Counted from the first letter of the stretch, positions 36,339 through 46,836 are shown. The stretch: DNA of 64,000 bases from JACKII01 sp965202745 (GCA_965202745.1 CBDBCB010000021.1:584795-648794), one strand, 5' to 3'. Made by a program: numbers and translations. The notes: generated by a model not told the origin, from the sequence alone.

Positions 36339-37061
36339 ATGCAGAACGTTCCCATGACCACTGATCGCGTTGCCGCGATTGCCTCTTCCTGGAGAAAAGC
36401 ACCCATGCAGGACCCGATCCAACGCCATCCGACCCGTGACGAGCAGCTTGATATTCTGGTGAGCGTGTTGGCGGACAGTGTACAGGAAGGCGGGCGGGTG
36501 CTCGATCTGGGCTGCGGCACCGGCTATGTGAATTGGCTGTTGCTGCAAAAGCGGGGCGATCTGCACCTGACCGGGCTTGATTTTAAGCCGGAGTCTCTGG
36601 CCGCAGCGGCAGAGGCGCTGGCGCCGTGGAAAGACCAGGTGACGCTGGCGGAGGCTGACCTGATGCAGCCAGAGCCTTTGGCGGCGGTGGACGGAGTGTA
36701 CGACGCTGCCTTCACCGCACTGGTGTTCCACGACTTGACGGACGAGGCAAAGCAGGCCGCGATCCGCGCAACGGCGGCGCATCTGAAGCCCGGCGGCGTG
36801 TTTTTGCTCTACGACCGGGTGCGCATGACTGAGGCCGGTTGTTTCCCCATGCAGCAGGCCATTTGGAGCTGGATTGAGCGCGCGCATGGCGTTGCCATGC
36901 GCTCGGCGGATGATTTTGTGGCTTATGAGGCAGACTTGGCCAGCAATAACCGCCCAGCGCGACTGGCCGATTATTTCGACTGGCTGCCAGCGGCAGGCTT
37001 CTCCACGCAGTTACTTCACCTGCATGGCAATGTCATGCTGATGGGCGGGGTGAAGGGGTAG
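36339..37061 (+). CDS. Class I SAM-dependent methyltransferase
   Basis: VLDLGCGTGYVNWLLLQK is SAM motif I, GLDFKPESLAAA motif II, YDAAFTALVFHDLTDEAK the motif IV region, and LKPGGVFLLYDRV the post-IV strand. The length is about 240 residues from the first ATG; ATG 36405 (MQDPIQRHPTRDEQ) with GGAGAAAA before it is a more likely start. It is divergent from the molybdenum hydroxylase gene, 90 bases apart. Substrate unknown. Intact. Confidence 0.82.
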   Translation: MQNVPMTTDRVAAIASSWRKAPMQDPIQRHPTRDEQLDILVSVLADSVQEGGRVLDLGCGTGYVNWLLLQKRGDLHLTGLDFKPESLAAAAEALAPWKDQVTLAEADLMQPEPLAAVDGVYDAAFTALVFHDLTDEAKQAAIRATAAHLKPGGVFLLYDRVRMTEAGCFPMQQAIWSWIERAHGVAMRSADDFVAYEADLASNNRPARLADYFDWLPAAGFSTQLLHLHGNVMLMGGVKG

Positions 37062-37243
37062 TTCTCCATCGTACTTCGATCGAATTTCCGTAAGCCTCAG
37101 GCTGCCCGGAACCTTCACCCCTGTGAAAACAGGGCCGGGGCCGGGGCCGGGAATTCCGGGTGGGAACAGGGCAAGACTCTAGCCTCACCCGCGGGCGGTC
37201 TGATAAGCAACGGCACTCTCAATCGCCAAAAGGTTCCCGCATA

Positions 37244-38230
37244 ATGGCTCCCACTGCCCCCATCCGCCTCGGCACAATTGGTTACGGTATTATGGGGAAG
37301 CGGTTGCTCCGGGTCGCTTGGGAGCGTGATCAGGCCGTGCTCGGTTCCTCTGGCGCCTGGGACCCTTCGCCGGATGCGATGGCGCGCTACAAGCGGGATT
37401 TTCCCGACGGTCAGGCTTACGGCTCGCTTGAAGAGCTGCTGGCGGCAAGCGACGTAGTGCATGTCGCATCGCCGCCAACCTATCACCTCGATCAGATGGA
37501 GCAGGCGGTGGCCGCTGGTCTGGCGGTTCATTGTGAGAAACCGTTGGGCGTGGATGTTGCCAAGGCGGAAGCCGTCGTCGGCCGCATGGAGGCGGCCGGC
37601 GCGCGCTGTGCGGTGAATTTTCCCTTCACCGCGAGCTTTGCGCATGACCAGATCGCCGCCTGGCGAGAGGCTGGCGACTTGGGCGCGTTGCAGAGTGTCG
37701 AGATTGAAATCGATTTTAAGGAATGGCCACGGCCCTGGCAGATGGATGCCGTTTCCTGGCTTGACCGGCGGGCGCAGGGCGGCTTCACGCGGGAGGTGGC
37801 TAGTCATTTCCTGTTCGGCACGCTGCGCCGGATCGGTGCCATCGAGATGCAGTCCTGCTCGGTCGAATATCCCGTGGGTGAAGGCTCGGAGATCGCCTGC
37901 GCAGCGGAGATGACGGCTGGCGGCGTTCCAGTCTCGTTGCGCGGTGGGGTCGGCACGACAGAGAAGCCGGACCACAAACTGTGGATTTTGCACGGCTCTA
38001 ACGGAAAGTTGCGGTTGCGCGACTGGGCAATCGCCGAGCGGCTTGCGGCCGATGGCACCTGGCGCGAGGCCGAGGGTGCACGGCCTAACGAGGAAATGCG
38101 GCCGTTAATTTTGAAACGCCAACTCGACATGGTCGCCGCAATGACTCGGGGAGAGACCGGTCACAGCCTTGCAAGTTTGCGGGAAGCGTTCGAAGTGCAA
38201 TCGTTGGTGGAACGAATTTTGGCGTCCTGA
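37244..38230 (+). CDS. Gfo/Idh/MocA-family oxidoreductase
   Basis: A 328-residue NAD(P)-dependent dehydrogenase. LGTIGYGIMGKRLLRVA is the Rossmann glycine motif, VHVASPPTYHLDQM and HCEKPLGVDVA carry the characteristic EKP, and FTREVASHFLFG belongs to the C-terminal substrate domain. Family members oxidise sugars or cyclitols. Upstream codons are open to 37160, but similarity begins at this ATG. Intact. Confidence 0.87.
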   Translation: MAPTAPIRLGTIGYGIMGKRLLRVAWERDQAVLGSSGAWDPSPDAMARYKRDFPDGQAYGSLEELLAASDVVHVASPPTYHLDQMEQAVAAGLAVHCEKPLGVDVAKAEAVVGRMEAAGARCAVNFPFTASFAHDQIAAWREAGDLGALQSVEIEIDFKEWPRPWQMDAVSWLDRRAQGGFTREVASHFLFGTLRRIGAIEMQSCSVEYPVGEGSEIACAAEMTAGGVPVSLRGGVGTTEKPDHKLWILHGSNGKLRLRDWAIAERLAADGTWREAEGARPNEEMRPLILKRQLDMVAAMTRGETGHSLASLREAFEVQSLVERILAS

Positions 38231-38449
38231 GGGGCGAAATGCCCAAGGTTTCCGCCATAAGCCTAACGTTAAGGCAAAGCCATGCGCAGAATGCATGGCT
38301 GGGCAGCAATAATTCCGCTACATGAAAACACTAGCGGCGCAGATATCGGTTGCAGTTATCGCTTGTCGATAGCCCTTAGTTCTTCCGCCGCCGCGCATGC
38401 GCCGTTAGAACTCGTCTCCCAGACGTTAAGCCTCCCTGTTCTGACTTTA
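38231..38449. other. Gap with possible signal-peptide relic before a terminator
   Basis: No complete gene is present. ATG at 38322 begins MKTLAAQISVAVIA and, after a one-base frame change, continues LSIALSSSAAAHAPLEL, which looks like a secretion signal with an AxA cleavage site. The rest of such a protein is missing, and the terminator at 38450 follows. Alternatively the stretch, with its AGTTCT/AGAACT inverted repeat and GCGCATGCGC palindrome, is a small RNA. Neither reading is firm. Confidence 0.35.
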
Positions 38450-38476
38450 CCGGGCCTTCGGGCCCGGTTTTCTTTT
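38450..38476 (+). terminator. Rho-independent terminator with TTCG loop
   Basis: CCGGGCC at 38450-38456, loop TTCG, GGCCCGG at 38461-38467 and then TTTTCTTTT form a textbook intrinsic terminator on the plus strand. It is 220 bases past the oxidoreductase stop, so it ends either that transcript or an unrecognised short one. Confidence 0.9.
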
Positions 38477-38868
38477 GTCCGAGCTGGATTTTCCCGGTTT
38501 TTTTGCAATGGCTGCTTGTGCCTGTTGAATCTAATCAAGGGCTATTTGCAGCAGCTTCATTTGTGCGGGTTTTTGGCCTTCGCCAGATAAGTCTGGCCTT
38601 GCCTGATAATCAAGCGGCGGAGGTCCCCGCAGGTTGCCGCCATGGCCAGAAACAGCGCGGCTTGCAGTGCGTGTATTTAATCGCCTGTGCCGTCGGCAAG
38701 AACCCACGCAGGGTCGTCACTGGCCTGTATGGCCGCCCTGATCTTCGGTGGCGTCATCGCCTGACTGTGAAGCTTGATCACCATGTCGCTCTCCCATCCC
38801 GCGCCTCGGTAAAAACACAGCGTGCCATGAAAAACGCAGAGCGACGAGGGGCTATCTGATCAGCCGGA
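38477..38868. other. Gap with little recognisable content
   Basis: Apart from the transposase-like remnant on the minus strand at 38677-38784, I see no coding or structural signal in these 392 bases. The left part is AT-richer, just behind the terminator. Confidence 0.5.
38677..38784 (-). pseudogene. Possible transposase N-terminal remnant (IS481-like)
   Basis: From ATG at 38784 the minus strand reads MVIKLHSQAMTPPKIRAAIQ, then ASDDPAWVLAD and a TAA at 38677-38679. This resembles the helix-turn-helix N-terminus of IS481-type transposases. No catalytic part follows. The family assignment is from memory of the motif and is weak. Confidence 0.3.
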
Positions 38869-39539
38869 ATGGAACAGCTATTGAACACCGTAAGTCGATC
38901 CGCGCCTTTACCGATCAGCCCGTGCCCCGCGAAACCCTGGAGAAAATCCTGGAAATATCCCAGCGCAGCCCCAGCGGTACCAACACACAGCCCTGGCGTG
39001 TGTGGCTTTGCACCGGCAAGGTGAAAGAGGCTATCACTGAGGATGTGCTGGCTGATGTGCGGTCGGGCAACGGCAAGGGTTACGAGCACTACGATTATTA
39101 CCCGAAGGTCTGGAACGATCTGCACCGCGATCGCCGCCGGGGCGTGGGCTGGGGCCTTTGCGGCCTGTTGGGCATCCAGAAGGGCGACCGCGAAGGCAGC
39201 GCCCGGCAGGGCGCGCGGAACTTCACGTTCTTCGATGCGCCGGGCGGCTTGTTCATCACCATCGACGACTACCTGGCCCGCGGTAACTGGGCGGATGTGG
39301 GCATGTATGCGCAGACAGTGATGCTGGCTGCCCGCGGCTTTGGCCTGGAGACCTGTGCCCAGGCGGCCTGGATTGGGCACCAGGAAAAAGTATTCAAGCA
39401 TCTGGGCGTGCCGGATGATCAGTTGCTGGTGACGGGCATGAGCCTCGGCTATGCCGACCATACCAAGATCGAGAACACCCTGGTCAGCGACCGCGAAGAG
39501 CTGGCGAATGTTGCGCATTGGGTCGGTTTCGACGACTAG
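38869..39539 (+). CDS. Nitroreductase-family flavoprotein, start damaged or non-standard
   Basis: HRKSIRAFTDQPVPRETLEKIL and SQRSPSGTNTQPWRVWL are the FMN-binding N-terminal blocks, and GLETCAQAAW, VTGMSLGYAD the central and C-terminal ones. The conserved RKSIRAF lies upstream of the first in-frame standard start (GTG 38922), so a true start must be earlier. ATG 38869 is the natural place but is out of frame by one, so a small indel between 38872 and 38886 is likely. The rest, 206 residues, is intact. These enzymes reduce nitro groups or quinones with NAD(P)H. Confidence 0.75.
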
Positions 39540-39568
39540 ATTGCCGCCATAGCCGAAAGGAAAGCCCC

Positions 39569-40352
39569 ATGCCGGACACGCCTGACCACCTGGACCGTGT
39601 CCGCGCGGAATTCGCCCGGCAGGCGGATACCTTCGACACCCACGCCGTAAAGGCTGACCTTTCGGTCGAGGACAGGTTCCGGCGGGCGCTGGGAAGCTGG
39701 GCGTCTGGCTCCATTCTGGATGTGGCTTGCGGTCCTGGTGTCGTGACGGCGGCGGTAGCGAGCGATGCGGCGGAAGTCGTTTGGCCTGGACGCGACCGAT
39801 GAAATGCTGGCGAAGGCGCGCGCCCGTGCGAAAGCGTTGCCGCATGTCTCCTTCCAGGCGGGGGATGCCGAGGCATTGCCTTTTGAGGACGGGCGCTTCG
39901 ACGGGGTGGTGACCCGCCTCTCGCTGCACCATTTCGAGAACTCGGCCAAGGCGCTGAGGGAGATGTTCCGGGTGCTGAAACCCGGCGGCCGGGCGGTGAT
40001 TGTCGATGTGATGGCGGATGAGGACCGGGCCAAGGCCGACCTGCAAAACGCCATCGAAATTCTGCGCGATCCCTCCCACGTGCGCATGATGCCGGCGGCA
40101 GAGATTGATGGGGTGATAGCCGGGGCCGGTTTCTCGATCGTTGGGACGGAAACCTGGGACAAGGAGCGCGAGTTCGAGGAGTGGATGGGAATCGTTAACG
40201 ACCCGAAACGCCTAGACCCGCTGCGTACCGTTGTACGGGCATTGGCAGAGGAAGGCCGGGACGCTGGTTTCAACCTGCGCATCGAAGACAGTGAAGTCCG
40301 CTTCTTTCACCGCTGGCGGCTGGTGGCTACGGACAAGCCAGGCGGGCAGTGA
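39569..40352 (+). pseudogene. SAM-dependent methyltransferase (UbiE-like), frameshifted
   Basis: MPDTPDHLDRVRAEFARQ and SILDVACGPGVVTAAVA (SAM motif I) are in the first frame. GLDATDEMLAKARARA, GDAEALPFEDGRFDGVV and LKPGGRAVIVDVM are in a second. The change is near 39775 and one base would repair it. Total length of about 260 codons is normal. AAAGGAAAG precedes the ATG. It is located between the nitroreductase and the flavin monooxygenase in one direction. Confidence 0.83.
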
Positions 40353-40441
40353 CGGCAGGCCGCCCTTTGGGGTTGACGCAGATCAATTGATCGCGTGCGC
40401 CCATTCCGGCACAATCTGCCCTAATACTATAGGAGCAGGAA

Positions 40442-42118
40442 ATGACCGGTCAGACGGAACATTACGAAGCAATCGTCATCGGCGCGGGCGTTGCGGGCAT
40501 CTATCAGATCAAGCGCCTGAACGACATGGGCGTGCACGCGACCGTTCTGGAGGCGGCAGGCGGCCTGGGTGGTACCTGGTACAATAACCGCTATCCGGGC
40601 GCGCGCTTCGACAGTGAAAGCTACACCTATGGCTTTTCGTTCTCCAAGGAAGTGCTGGACGAGTGGCACTGGAAGGAGCGCTACTCTCCCCAGCCGGAAA
40701 ATCTGAAATACCTGGAGTTCGTGGCGGACAAGTTCGATCTGCGCAAAGACATGCAGTTCAACTGTCATGTGGACTCGGCGCATTTCGGCTACGAGGAAAA
40801 CGTCTGGAACTTGGTAGTCAACGGCTTGCGGCGCGTGTCATGCCGCTGGCTGATCATGGGGGTGGGTCTGCTCCCCATCCCGACCATGCCGCGGCTGGAC
40901 GGCATCGACGACTTTAAGGGCGACAGCTTCCATACCTTTAGTTGGCCACATGAGGGCTATGACCTGACTGGCAAGAAGGTCGGCATCATCGGCACGGGCG
41001 CGACCGCGATCCAGGTGATTGGCGACATTGCGGATAAGGTCGACTCGTTGCACGTGTTCCAGGGCCGGGCGAATTGGGCCGCGCCGCTGAACAACTCCAA
41101 AATCACCGAAGAGCAGATGGCGGAAATCCGCAGCCGCTACGACCAGATTTTCGAGGTCTGCACCCGCACCCCCGGCGGCTTCGAGTACGAGCCGGACCGC
41201 CGCGGCTTCTATGAGGTGAGCCGGGAGGAGCGCGAGAAGCTCTGGCACAAGCTCTACAAGGAGCCAGGCTTCGGCATCTGGCTCGCCAACTTCCGTGAGA
41301 TTTTCATGGACGAGAAGGCGAACGAGGAATTGCCCGAGTGGATCGCCGACCGTATCCGCGAGCGGGTGAAGGATCCGGGTACCGCCGAGAAGCTGATCCC
41401 GCGCGACCGTGGCTTCGGCGTGCAGCGGGTGCCGCTGGAGACCTATTACTACGAGGCTTACAACCGCGATAACGTACATCTGGTCGACATGAACGAGGAG
41501 AAGCTGGTCCGGGTCACGGAAAACGGCCTCCAGACCGAGGCGAGCAAGTACGACTTCGACGTCATCATCTACGCGACCGGCTTTGATGCGATAACCGGCG
41601 CCTATGACCGGATCGACATCCGGGGCGCGAATGGCGCGATGCTGCGTGACAAGTGGGAGACGCGGATCACCACCTATCTGGGTATGTTCATCGAGGGCTT
41701 CCCGAACCTGATCATGCCGAATGGCCCGCAGAGTGGCTCCGCCTCGACTAACTATCCGCGCGGGATTGAGATCGGCGTGGACTGGGCCTCCAACTTCCTG
41801 GAGTACGTGCGTGCCAACGGGCACACGCGGGTCGAGCCTGCCAGCGATGCTGCCGAGCGCTGGACCAAGCATGTGGAGCAGATGTACTCCGTCATGCTGA
41901 TGCGGAAGGCGAAGAGCTGGTTCACCGGCTACAACTCCAACGTGAAGGGGCACGAGGCCGGCACCATCCGCTATCTCGTCTACAATGGCGGCACACCGAA
42001 ATTGGTCTCCATCGTCAACCAGGTGGCGGCAGACGGCTATTCCGGCATCGTCTTCGACGGAGACCCGAGCGGCGGGGCTAAGGGCACTGCGGAATTCACG
42101 AGGCGGGCTGCTGAATAG
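40442..42118 (+). CDS. Flavin-containing Baeyer-Villiger-type monooxygenase
   Basis: A 558-residue FAD/NADPH enzyme. GAGVAGIYQIKRL is the FAD dinucleotide motif, GGTWYNNRYPGARFDSES the following block, FKGDSFHTFSW fits the BVMO fingerprint FxGxxxHxxxW, and GTGATAIQVI is the NADPH motif. Such enzymes insert oxygen beside a carbonyl, making esters or lactones from ketones, often on alicyclic or steroid rings. AGGAGCAGGAA lies directly before the ATG. The following SDR, CoA transferase and CoA ligase suggest a catabolic operon. Intact. Confidence 0.9.
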   Translation: MTGQTEHYEAIVIGAGVAGIYQIKRLNDMGVHATVLEAAGGLGGTWYNNRYPGARFDSESYTYGFSFSKEVLDEWHWKERYSPQPENLKYLEFVADKFDLRKDMQFNCHVDSAHFGYEENVWNLVVNGLRRVSCRWLIMGVGLLPIPTMPRLDGIDDFKGDSFHTFSWPHEGYDLTGKKVGIIGTGATAIQVIGDIADKVDSLHVFQGRANWAAPLNNSKITEEQMAEIRSRYDQIFEVCTRTPGGFEYEPDRRGFYEVSREEREKLWHKLYKEPGFGIWLANFREIFMDEKANEELPEWIADRIRERVKDPGTAEKLIPRDRGFGVQRVPLETYYYEAYNRDNVHLVDMNEEKLVRVTENGLQTEASKYDFDVIIYATGFDAITGAYDRIDIRGANGAMLRDKWETRITTYLGMFIEGFPNLIMPNGPQSGSASTNYPRGIEIGVDWASNFLEYVRANGHTRVEPASDAAERWTKHVEQMYSVMLMRKAKSWFTGYNSNVKGHEAGTIRYLVYNGGTPKLVSIVNQVAADGYSGIVFDGDPSGGAKGTAEFTRRAAE

Positions 42119-42232
42119 GAACAGCCCGGCTGTTTAGCCAAAACAATCCCGGCCTTTAAGCGAGGCGTGGCGGAACCAGTTGCGCGCGCGCACCCGGTTT
42201 CGGGCGTTGCCTGCATATGGTGGAGGAAACAG

Positions 42233-43001
42233 ATGCGGTTTGAGAACAAGGTAGTCGTCATTACCGGCGCGGCATCCGGCTTTGGCCGGGCGGCGGCGCA
42301 CAAGTTTGCGGGCGAGGGCGCGAAGATCGTTGCCGCCGACATCAACGCGGATGGCCTGAATGGTATCGTCGCGGAAGTCTCCGGCAAGGGTGGGAGCATC
42401 ATCGGCGTTGAGACCGACGTGACCAAGGCCGTCGCCGTGCAGGCCATGGCCGATGCGGCGGTGAAGGAATTCGGCACCATCGATGTGCTGGTGAACAATG
42501 CGGGCGCGGGCCATCCGCCCATGTTCATGTACGAGATGCCGGAAGAGCAGTTTGACTGGATCTTCAACCTGAACACCAAAAGCGTCTATCTGGGCGTGAA
42601 GGCGGTGACGCCGGTCATGATCGAGAATGGCGGTGGCGTCATCATCAACACAGCCTCCATCGGTGCGAAGAATCCCCGGCTGAAGAGTGAAGAGCGCGCC
42701 CTACAACTCGGCGAAGGCAGCGGTCGTGGTGATGACGCGCGGGCTGGCCGTCGATCTGGCGCGCTTCAAAATCCGGGTGAACTGCGTCTGCCCGCTGGCG
42801 GCGGAGACCGGCTTCTTCAAGACCGTTACCGGCAAGGACTCGCTTTCGGACGATGCCCGCAAGAAGCTCGAATCCGATGTGCCGCTCCGCCGTCTGACCC
42901 AGCCAGAGGATGTGGCGAACGCCATGGTCTATCTCGCCTCCGACGATGCGGGCTTTATTACCGGCGTCAGCCTCGATATCGATGGTGGCAAGAGCATTTA
43001 G
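42233..43001 (+). pseudogene. Short-chain dehydrogenase, frameshifted
   Basis: VVITGAASGFGRAAAH, LVNNAGAGHPPMF and INTASIGAKNPR are in the first frame. After a change near 42700 the YNSAKAAV catalytic motif, VNCVCPLAAETGFF and TGVSLDIDGGKSI are in a second. Length is normal (about 255 codons). GGAGGAAAC precedes the ATG. In context it would oxidise or reduce an intermediate between the monooxygenase and the CoA-linked steps. A single-base repair would restore it. Confidence 0.85.
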
Positions 43002-43026
43002 CCTCAAGATTAGGAGTTCCCAGCCC

Positions 43027-44181
43027 ATGGGCGCGTTGGATGGTGTGAAAGTGGTAGAACTCGCAGGGATCGGCCCGACGCCGCATTGCTGCATGTTGCT
43101 GGCGGAGATGGGGGCGGAGGTACTGCGGGTGGACCGCGCAGCCAATGTCGGCGTCGAGAAGTGCGGCTTCCCGGAGAAGTTCGATCCGCTGACCCGTTCG
43201 CGCTCCAACATCGCCGTCGATTGGAAGAAGCCGGAGGGGCTGGAGACGATCAAGCGGCTCTGCGCCCAGGCCGACATTCTGATCGAAGACTTCCGGCCCG
43301 GCGTTATTGAACGCGCGGGGCTCTCACCCGAAACGCTCTGGCAGATCAATCCGAAGCTGGTGATCGGCCGGGCGGCCGGCTGGGGCCAGGACGGCCCCAT
43401 CGCGATGACGGCCGGGCACGACATCAACTATATCTCGCTGTCGGGCGTGCTGGCCAATATCGGCCCGTTAAGCGGTATACAAGCACCGCTTTTAATGCTG
43501 ACGGGGGACTTCGGCGGAGGCTTGCTCTATCTGGGGCTGGGCGTGCTGGCTGCCTATATCTCTGCGCAAAAGACCGGCGAGGGCCAGGTGGTGGACGCCG
43601 CCATGCTGGAGGGCTCGGCCTCGCTTCTGACGTTCGTCTATGGCTTCCTTGCCTCCGGCCAATGGCGGGAGGACCGGCGCGGCAGCAACCTGCTGGACGG
43701 CGGTGCACACTTTTATGGCGTCTATGAGACCAAGGACGGCGGCCATATCTCCATCGGCTCCATCGAACCGCAATTCTACGCCGAATTGCTGGAAAAACTG
43801 GGCCTGACCGAAGCCGACCTTTATCCGCAACACGCCCGCGAGCACTGGCCGGATAATGCCGAAAAGCTGGCCGCGATCTTCAAGACCAAGACGCGGGAGG
43901 AGTGGGACGCGCTGCTGCGCGACACCGACATCTGCTTTGCCCCCGTCCTCTCTATGACGGAGGCGATGGAGCACCCGCAGAACGTGGCGCGCGGCAACTT
44001 CGTGGAACTGGATGGCTACAAGCAGCCAGGCCCCGCGCCGCGCTTCAGCAAAACGCCGTCAGCGGTTCGTCACGGTTCGACCACAGCGGGCCAGCATACG
44101 CGGCAGGCACTGGCCGGTTGGGGCTTCAGCGAAAGCGAGATTGCCGCGCTGGAAGATGCGGCAGCGGTGAAGCAGGCTTAG
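43027..44181 (+). CDS. CaiB/BaiF CoA transferase (alpha-methylacyl-CoA racemase type)
   Basis: A 384-residue family III CoA-transferase/racemase. VVELAGIGPTPHCCMLLAEMGAE at the start, SNIAVDWKKPEG, EDFRPGVIERAGL, TGDFGGGLLYL with the catalytic Asp, and GGAHFYGVYETKDGGHISIG fit the racemase branch best. That branch inverts alpha-methyl stereocentres of branched acyl-CoAs, as needed for sterol side chains, but CoA transfer is not excluded. The ATG at 43027 follows GGAGTTCCC. Intact. Confidence 0.87.
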   Translation: MGALDGVKVVELAGIGPTPHCCMLLAEMGAEVLRVDRAANVGVEKCGFPEKFDPLTRSRSNIAVDWKKPEGLETIKRLCAQADILIEDFRPGVIERAGLSPETLWQINPKLVIGRAAGWGQDGPIAMTAGHDINYISLSGVLANIGPLSGIQAPLLMLTGDFGGGLLYLGLGVLAAYISAQKTGEGQVVDAAMLEGSASLLTFVYGFLASGQWREDRRGSNLLDGGAHFYGVYETKDGGHISIGSIEPQFYAELLEKLGLTEADLYPQHAREHWPDNAEKLAAIFKTKTREEWDALLRDTDICFAPVLSMTEAMEHPQNVARGNFVELDGYKQPGPAPRFSKTPSAVRHGSTTAGQHTRQALAGWGFSESEIAALEDAAAVKQA

Positions 44182-44191
44182 GGCTGGTTTG

Positions 44192-45564
44192 ATGATTGAA
44201 ATCGCTGAAAGCCCGTGGACGCCCGAGACCACCGACAAGCGAATCCCCGCGCGGAACAAGGTCGTCACGCGCGACCTGATCGACCGTTGGGCGGGAGAGC
44301 AGCCGGACAAGACGTTCCTGATCTTCGACGACAATAATGAAGAATGGAGCTATGCCGGGTTCCGGGAGCGGGTTATCCGGGCAGGCCTCGGCTTTCAGAA
44401 ACTGGGCGTCCGCCAAGGGGATCATGTGCTGGTCTGGGGGCCCGGCGGGCGGGAGCACTCCCTGATATTCTTCGGACTGAACTATATCGGCGCGGTCTAC
44501 GTGCCGATCAACACGGCCTACCGCGGCAACCTGCTGGCTCATGTGCTTGACGTTTCCGATGCCAAGCTGGCGGTGGTGCATGCTGATCTCTGTGACTGGC
44601 TGACGGGTGTTGACCTGGCGCAATTGGAGCATGTGGTGTCCTGGGGCGGGGCCGCGGAAACGCCGTTGCCGACCCAGACCTACGCTGAAGCGCTGCTGCC
44701 CGAAGAGGGCACGCTTGCGCCATTGGCGCGGCCGATTGAGCCCTGGGACCCGATGGCGATCATTTTCACCTCCGGCACGACCGGGCCATCGAAAGGCGTG
44801 CTGGCGTCGTACCTGCACCTCTACACCAATGCCGGGCCGGTGACCTGGGCGATGTCGCCGCCTTTTCCCAACGGTTCGGCGTGGATGTCTACACGATCTT
44901 CAACATGACGGAGATCTCGACACCCATCGTCTCCGAGCCCAATCCGCTGAAGGCGGGGACATGCGGCAAGGTCCGCGAAGGCGTAGAGGTTCGTCTGGTT
45001 GATGAGAATGATTGCGAAGTGCCCTTGGGTGACGTGGGCGAAATGATCGTTCGCACCGACCGGCCCTGGGGCATGAATTCGGGCTATTACAAGAACCCGG
45101 AAGCGATCGCCAAGGCATGGCGAAATGGCTGGTTCCACACGAGTGACGCCTTCACCCAGGACGAAGATGGCTTTTTCTATTTCAAAGACCGGATGAAGGA
45201 CGCCATCCGCCGCCGGGGCGAGAACATCTCTTCCTTGGAAGTGGAGGCAGAGGTTCAGGCCCACCTGGACGTGCTGGAAGCCGCGGCCATCGCCGTGCCC
45301 AGCGAGATCGGAGAGGATGAGGTGATGGTGTGTGTGGCGCCTCAGCCTGACCGCCTTGTCGATCTGACCGAGCTGATCGAGTTCCTGCGCCCGCGCATGG
45401 CTTACTTCATGATCCCCCGCTACATCCGCGTGATGCCGGACCTGCCAAAGACACCGACAATCAAAGTGATGAAGCACCAATTGCGCGACGAAGGCATCAC
45501 CCAGGACACCTGGGACCGGGACGCCGCTGGCATTGTGGTTAAGGGTGAGCGGTTCAGTAGCTAA
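44192..45564 (+). pseudogene. ATP-dependent acyl-CoA ligase with internal deletion
   Basis: The N-terminal half runs to IIFTSGTTGPSKGVLASYLHLYTNAGPVTWAM. It then meets, in another frame, AAFSQRFGVDVYTIFNMTEISTP and the C-terminal part (FHTSDAFTQ, KDRMKDAIRRRGENISS, PTIKVMKHQL). Relatives have some 80-90 residues between these blocks, carrying the A4 acid-binding region. The join is near 44855. The deletion of about a quarter kilobase rules out a simple base-calling slip. It would have activated the substrate for the neighbouring CoA transferase. Confidence 0.82.
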
Positions 45565-45621
45565 CCCCCTATGGCGAGTGAGTAGAAGGCGTGTATCGAG
45601 GCATGAAGGAGTAGAACGACG

Positions 45622-46750
45622 ATGCTGTTTCACGCTGAAGTCGCAACCGGCGCTGTCGAAGGCCATGTTTCCTCTGGCTTTGAGGCTGTCGCGGACACCT
45701 TCGTCCGGAACTTTGCCGAGCATGGCGAGGTAGGCGCATCGCTCTGTGTGCAGCGCGACGGCGAGACCGTTGTCAACCTTTGGGGCGGTAGCGCGGACCC
45801 GGAGGCCGGCCGGACCTGGGAGGCGGACACCGTCGTTACCGTCTTTTCCTGCACCAAAGCCGCCACCGCATTCTGCGCTCATCTGCTGGCGGAGCGGAGC
45901 CAGTTGGACCTGGATGCGCCTGTCACCGGCCTTTGGCCGGAATACGCAGCAGCAGGCAAGGAGCGCACCACAACGCGGATGATGCTCGACCATACCTCCG
46001 CCCTGCCTGCTTGCAGGGAGCCATTAAAGCCCGACTGCCTGCTCGACTGGGATTATATGTGCGGGAAGCTGGCGGCGGAGGCGCCGTTCTGGCAGCCGGG
46101 CACGCGCAGCAGCTATCACGCCGTCACCTTTGGCTATCTAGTGGGGGAGATGGTGCGGCGCGCCTCCGGCAAATCGCTCGGCCAGTATTTTGCGGAGGAG
46201 ATCGCGGGGCCGCTCGGCATCGACTACTGGATCGGCCTGCCGGAGGAGTTTGAGCCAAGAGTAGCGCCGGTCATCCTCTACCGTCCGGGCAGGGATGAGC
46301 CGCGCACGCCGTTCATGGCGGAAGCGGTGAAGCGCGGCACACCTTCCAATCTGTTCATCTTCAATCATGGCGACTGGATGGCGGGAGGCGTCAACACGCG
46401 GGAAGGCCGGGCGGCGGAGATCGGCGCGGCCGGTGGCGTTACCAACGGGCGTGGGCTTGCCGGCCTGTTCGCGGCCATGGTGAGCGAGGAAGCCGCGAAG
46501 CCGCTGGGCTTTGGACAACCGCCGCCGGGTGATGGGTGGTGACAGTGTCATTCTGGGGCCGCAGGCGTTTGGGCATGTGGGGGCGGGCGGCTCGCTGGGC
46601 TTTGCCGATCCTGCGCACGGCCTTGCCTTCGGCTATGCCATGAACCGGCAGGGGCCGGGCGTGTTCCTGAACGAGCGCGGGCAGGGCTTGGTAGATGCCA
46701 CGTACTGGGCGCTCGGATGTGCCGGCAATGCGGGCGGGTTTTGGGTGTAG
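45622..46750 (+). pseudogene. Beta-lactamase-fold serine hydrolase (esterase EstB type), deletion near C-terminus
   Basis: FSCTKAATAFCAHLL holds the SxxK nucleophile, RSSYHAVTFGYLVGEMV the Tyr, and FGHVGAGGSLGFADP the late HxG motif. After VSEEAAKPLGF the frame changes near 46505, and the C-terminus (DNRRRVMGGDSVILG to VDATYWALGCAG) follows in another. About 40 residues normally lie between these parts and are missing. Members are esterases or lactone hydrolases; hydrolysis of the lactone made by the monooxygenase would fit, but this is inference. Confidence 0.8.
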
Positions 46751-46836
46751 CCACACGATCCAGGCATCGACCACTTTGGAAATCCAAGGCTATACTGCCG
46801 CCAAATCAAAAACCGGACGCCAAGAGGAAATGCACC

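Noticed and set aside
37120..37160. GC-rich run after the methyltransferase as a terminator
   Set aside because: It is a short repeat of CCGGGG-type bases without a defined stem followed by T residues.
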